Assembly: GCA_030747075.1 (NCBI GenBank)
Contig: JASLLL010000007.1
Location: 45,048 to 109,047 of the forward strand
Source: Gemmatimonadota bacterium
GTDB taxonomy: Bacteria > ARS69
Direction: 5' to 3'
DNA: 64,000 nt
Part shown: in pieces, positions 62,683 to 64,000 of the stretch
How the letters are laid out: each line of letters opens with the position of its first letter
How positions within the stretch are numbered: the first letter of the stretch is position 1
Program-made: the position numbers and the translations under genes
Notes under the pieces: model-generated
What the model was told of the DNA's origin: nothing
Seen by the model: the letters and a program-made list of their open reading frames with translations, nothing else
Database searches by the model: none

Positions 62683-63632
62683 CAGCTCTCTCCCGCATCC
62701 GGAAGGCGCTCGGCCGCCCGGAGTTTCGCGCTTCGCGAACGGGGGTTCTTTTCCCGTTCAGAACTCGACGCCACCACCGCCCGGCGCGTCAGAACCTGCA
62801 GCCACGCTCGATCTCCTCCGCATCTGCAAAGCGGAGACTCCGGCGGACACTCACAGGCCCGGGCCGCGTCCCGGAATGCCCGCTTCACGCGGCGATCCTC
62901 CAGGCTGTGAAAACTGATGGCCGCGACTCTCCCCCCCGGTGCCAGTACGCTCTGTAGACCGTCCAGCAGGCAGTCGAGTTGACCCAGTTCATCATTGACC
63001 GCAATCCGCAACGCCTGGAAGACACGCGCCGCCGACTTGGAGCGCCCATCCGGCCGACGCCCTGCAACACCCTCCAGGACCCGACGAAGGTCGGTCGTGG
63101 TCTCCATCGCGTCCCGATCCCGCGCCTCCAGAATGGCCCGCGCCACGCGCGGCGCCCGAGGCTCTTCTCCGAACTGCCGGAGGATCCGAATGAGCGCCTC
63201 CGGGTCCAGTTCGCTCAAGAACTCCCGGGCGGAGTGCCCCGAGGTCGGGTCGAATCGCATATCGAGCGGCCCGTCGCGCCGAGTGCTGAAGCCCCGTCCC
63301 GGGTCGTCGATCTGAGGTGAGCTGACCCCGAGATCCAGCAGGAGTCCGTCCACCGGTCCCCCGGCCCATTCGTGAGCAAGGCGCGGAAGGTCCGCATACG
63401 ATCCGTGCACGACCTGCGCGCGATCCCCGAATCCGGAGAACCGCCGTCGGACGAACTCCACGGCAGCGGGATCCCGGTCCACGGCAAGAAGGTGGATGTC
63501 CGGCCTTCTACGAAGCAACTCCAGGGAGTGGCCGGCGTGCCCCACCGTCCCGTCAACGACGCGTCTTGCGCTTGGCGCAGCCCAGAGGTCCACCGCTTGG
63601 TCCAGAAGGACCGGTTCGTGGCGGAAATCCAT
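62679..63632 (-). CDS. rsmH: 16S rRNA (cytosine-1402-N4)-methyltransferase
   Basis: A 317-residue SAM-dependent enzyme (MraW) modifying the ribosomal decoding site. Landmarks: FRHEPVLLDQAVDLW, VDGTVGHAGHSLELL, LAVDRDPAAVEFVRRRF, GLLLDLGVSSPQIDDPGRGF, FQALRIAVNDELGQL and AAISFHSLEDRRVKRAFRD. ATG 63632 is chosen to match the family start; a longer in-frame extension to 63785 would run towards mraZ without conserved sequence. Confidence 0.98.
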   Translation of the reverse strand: MDFRHEPVLLDQAVDLWAAPSARRVVDGTVGHAGHSLELLRRRPDIHLLAVDRDPAAVEFVRRRFSGFGDRAQVVHGSYADLPRLAHEWAGGPVDGLLLDLGVSSPQIDDPGRGFSTRRDGPLDMRFDPTSGHSAREFLSELDPEALIRILRQFGEEPRAPRVARAILEARDRDAMETTTDLRRVLEGVAGRRPDGRSKSAARVFQALRIAVNDELGQLDCLLDGLQSVLAPGGRVAAISFHSLEDRRVKRAFRDAARACECPPESPLCRCGGDRAWLQVLTRRAVVASSSEREKNPRSRSAKLRAAERLPDAGESC

Positions 63633-63720
63633 GGGCCCCCTCTTCATTCGTCGCGTCATCTCAGGAACCGGCAGTCCCCTCGCCTCACACCTCACCACGA
63701 CACCACCGGCCACCTCTCCC

Positions 63721-64000
63721 CTAGAGCAGGAACCTCTCCGCACGGTCCTCGAACGACGAAGCATCCGAGGCCATGTGGGTCTCATACCGTTCAGGATCCC
63801 AGAGTTCGAAGCGCGAAAGCGCTCCCAGAACCATCACTTCTCCACCCTTCTCAAGCCCGGCCAGTTCCAGCAGTTGAGACGGAACCGTGATCCGGCCCAC
63901 GCTGTCCATGCGGGCCTCGTAAGTGCTCTCCATGATCTGCCGGACATACAAGCGCGCCTCCCGGGAGTTGGCGGGCAGCGCTTCAAGCACCTGCTGCTGC
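63721..64000 (-). CDS. mraZ: MraZ transcriptional regulator (5' end outside window)
   Basis: The visible 93 codons are the C-terminal part of MraZ. They begin in a glutamine run at the right edge and continue with the second AbrB-like half (MDSVGRITVPSQLLELAGLE, VMVLGALSRFELWDPERYE). MraZ is the first gene of most dcw clusters and binds repeated boxes in its own promoter, which would lie beyond 64000. It ends 88 bases before rsmH. Confidence 0.93.
   Translation of the reverse strand, partial: QQQVLEALPANSREARLYVRQIMESTYEARMDSVGRITVPSQLLELAGLEKGGEVMVLGALSRFELWDPERYETHMASDASSFEDRAERFLL

Overview
The window is GC-rich bacterial DNA carrying about 50 tightly packed protein genes and no tRNA, rRNA, CRISPR array or insertion sequence that I can see. 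Several gene types suggest the FCB superphylum, possibly a candidate phylum such as Eisenbacteria or Latescibacterota. They are a PorV/UPF0164-like outer-membrane protein, a GWxTD-domain protein, a large secreted protein ending in a FlgD/Por-type Ig-like domain, a TonB receptor with a carboxypeptidase-regulatory domain, an MglA-like GTPase and a complete dcw cluster. This placement is inferred from gene content only.

Layout. 1-10 kb (minus strand): TonB receptor, large secreted protein, PorV-like protein and GWxTD protein, then exbB-exbD-exbD-tonB with its own promoter. At 9994-10348 a divergent control region has two near-consensus sigma70 promoters and a structured leader for the receptor operon. 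10.3-12.1 kb (plus): a fused peptide-ABC ATPase. 12.1-24.7 kb (minus): a chain of coupled genes. It runs from a PH-like membrane protein and a small conserved-looking protein to a MutL-type actin-fold protein, an RnfC-like barrel-sandwich protein and four membrane proteins, then two peptide-binding lipoproteins and two permeases. It lies directly downstream of the glycine cleavage genes gcvT-gcvH-gcvPA-gcvPB (24.7-29.1 kb) and may be transcribed with them. 29.3-36.8 kb (minus): an archaeal-type threonyl-tRNA synthetase, uvrA, uppP, an orphan trpA and a TPR protein. 36.9-37.9 kb: an MglA-like GTPase behind a long leader with mutually exclusive hairpins. 38.2-43 kb (plus): an acyltransferase/glycosyltransferase pair, a dehydrogenase-hydratase fusion and a lone EutL-like microcompartment-shell-type protein. 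43-64 kb (minus): mraZ (partial), rsmH, ftsL, ftsI, murE, murF, mraY, murD, ftsW, murG, murC, murB, ftsQ, ftsA and ftsZ, followed by recG, nfeD and a stomatin.

How it works together. The dcw genes supply peptidoglycan precursors and division proteins; the MurE signature suggests meso-diaminopimelate, and UppP recycles the lipid carrier. ExbB/ExbD/TonB would energise the TonB receptor encoded beside them. The peptide transporter parts are split between two convergent transcripts.

The candidates for undescribed biology are the MutL-centred membrane operon (12.1-24.7 kb), the isolated BMC-type gene at 42.3 kb, and the structured leaders at about 10.1 and 38.0 kb. Many starts are non-ATG (GTG or TTG), and four-base stop/start overlaps are very common. 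Domain positions are estimates made by eye.
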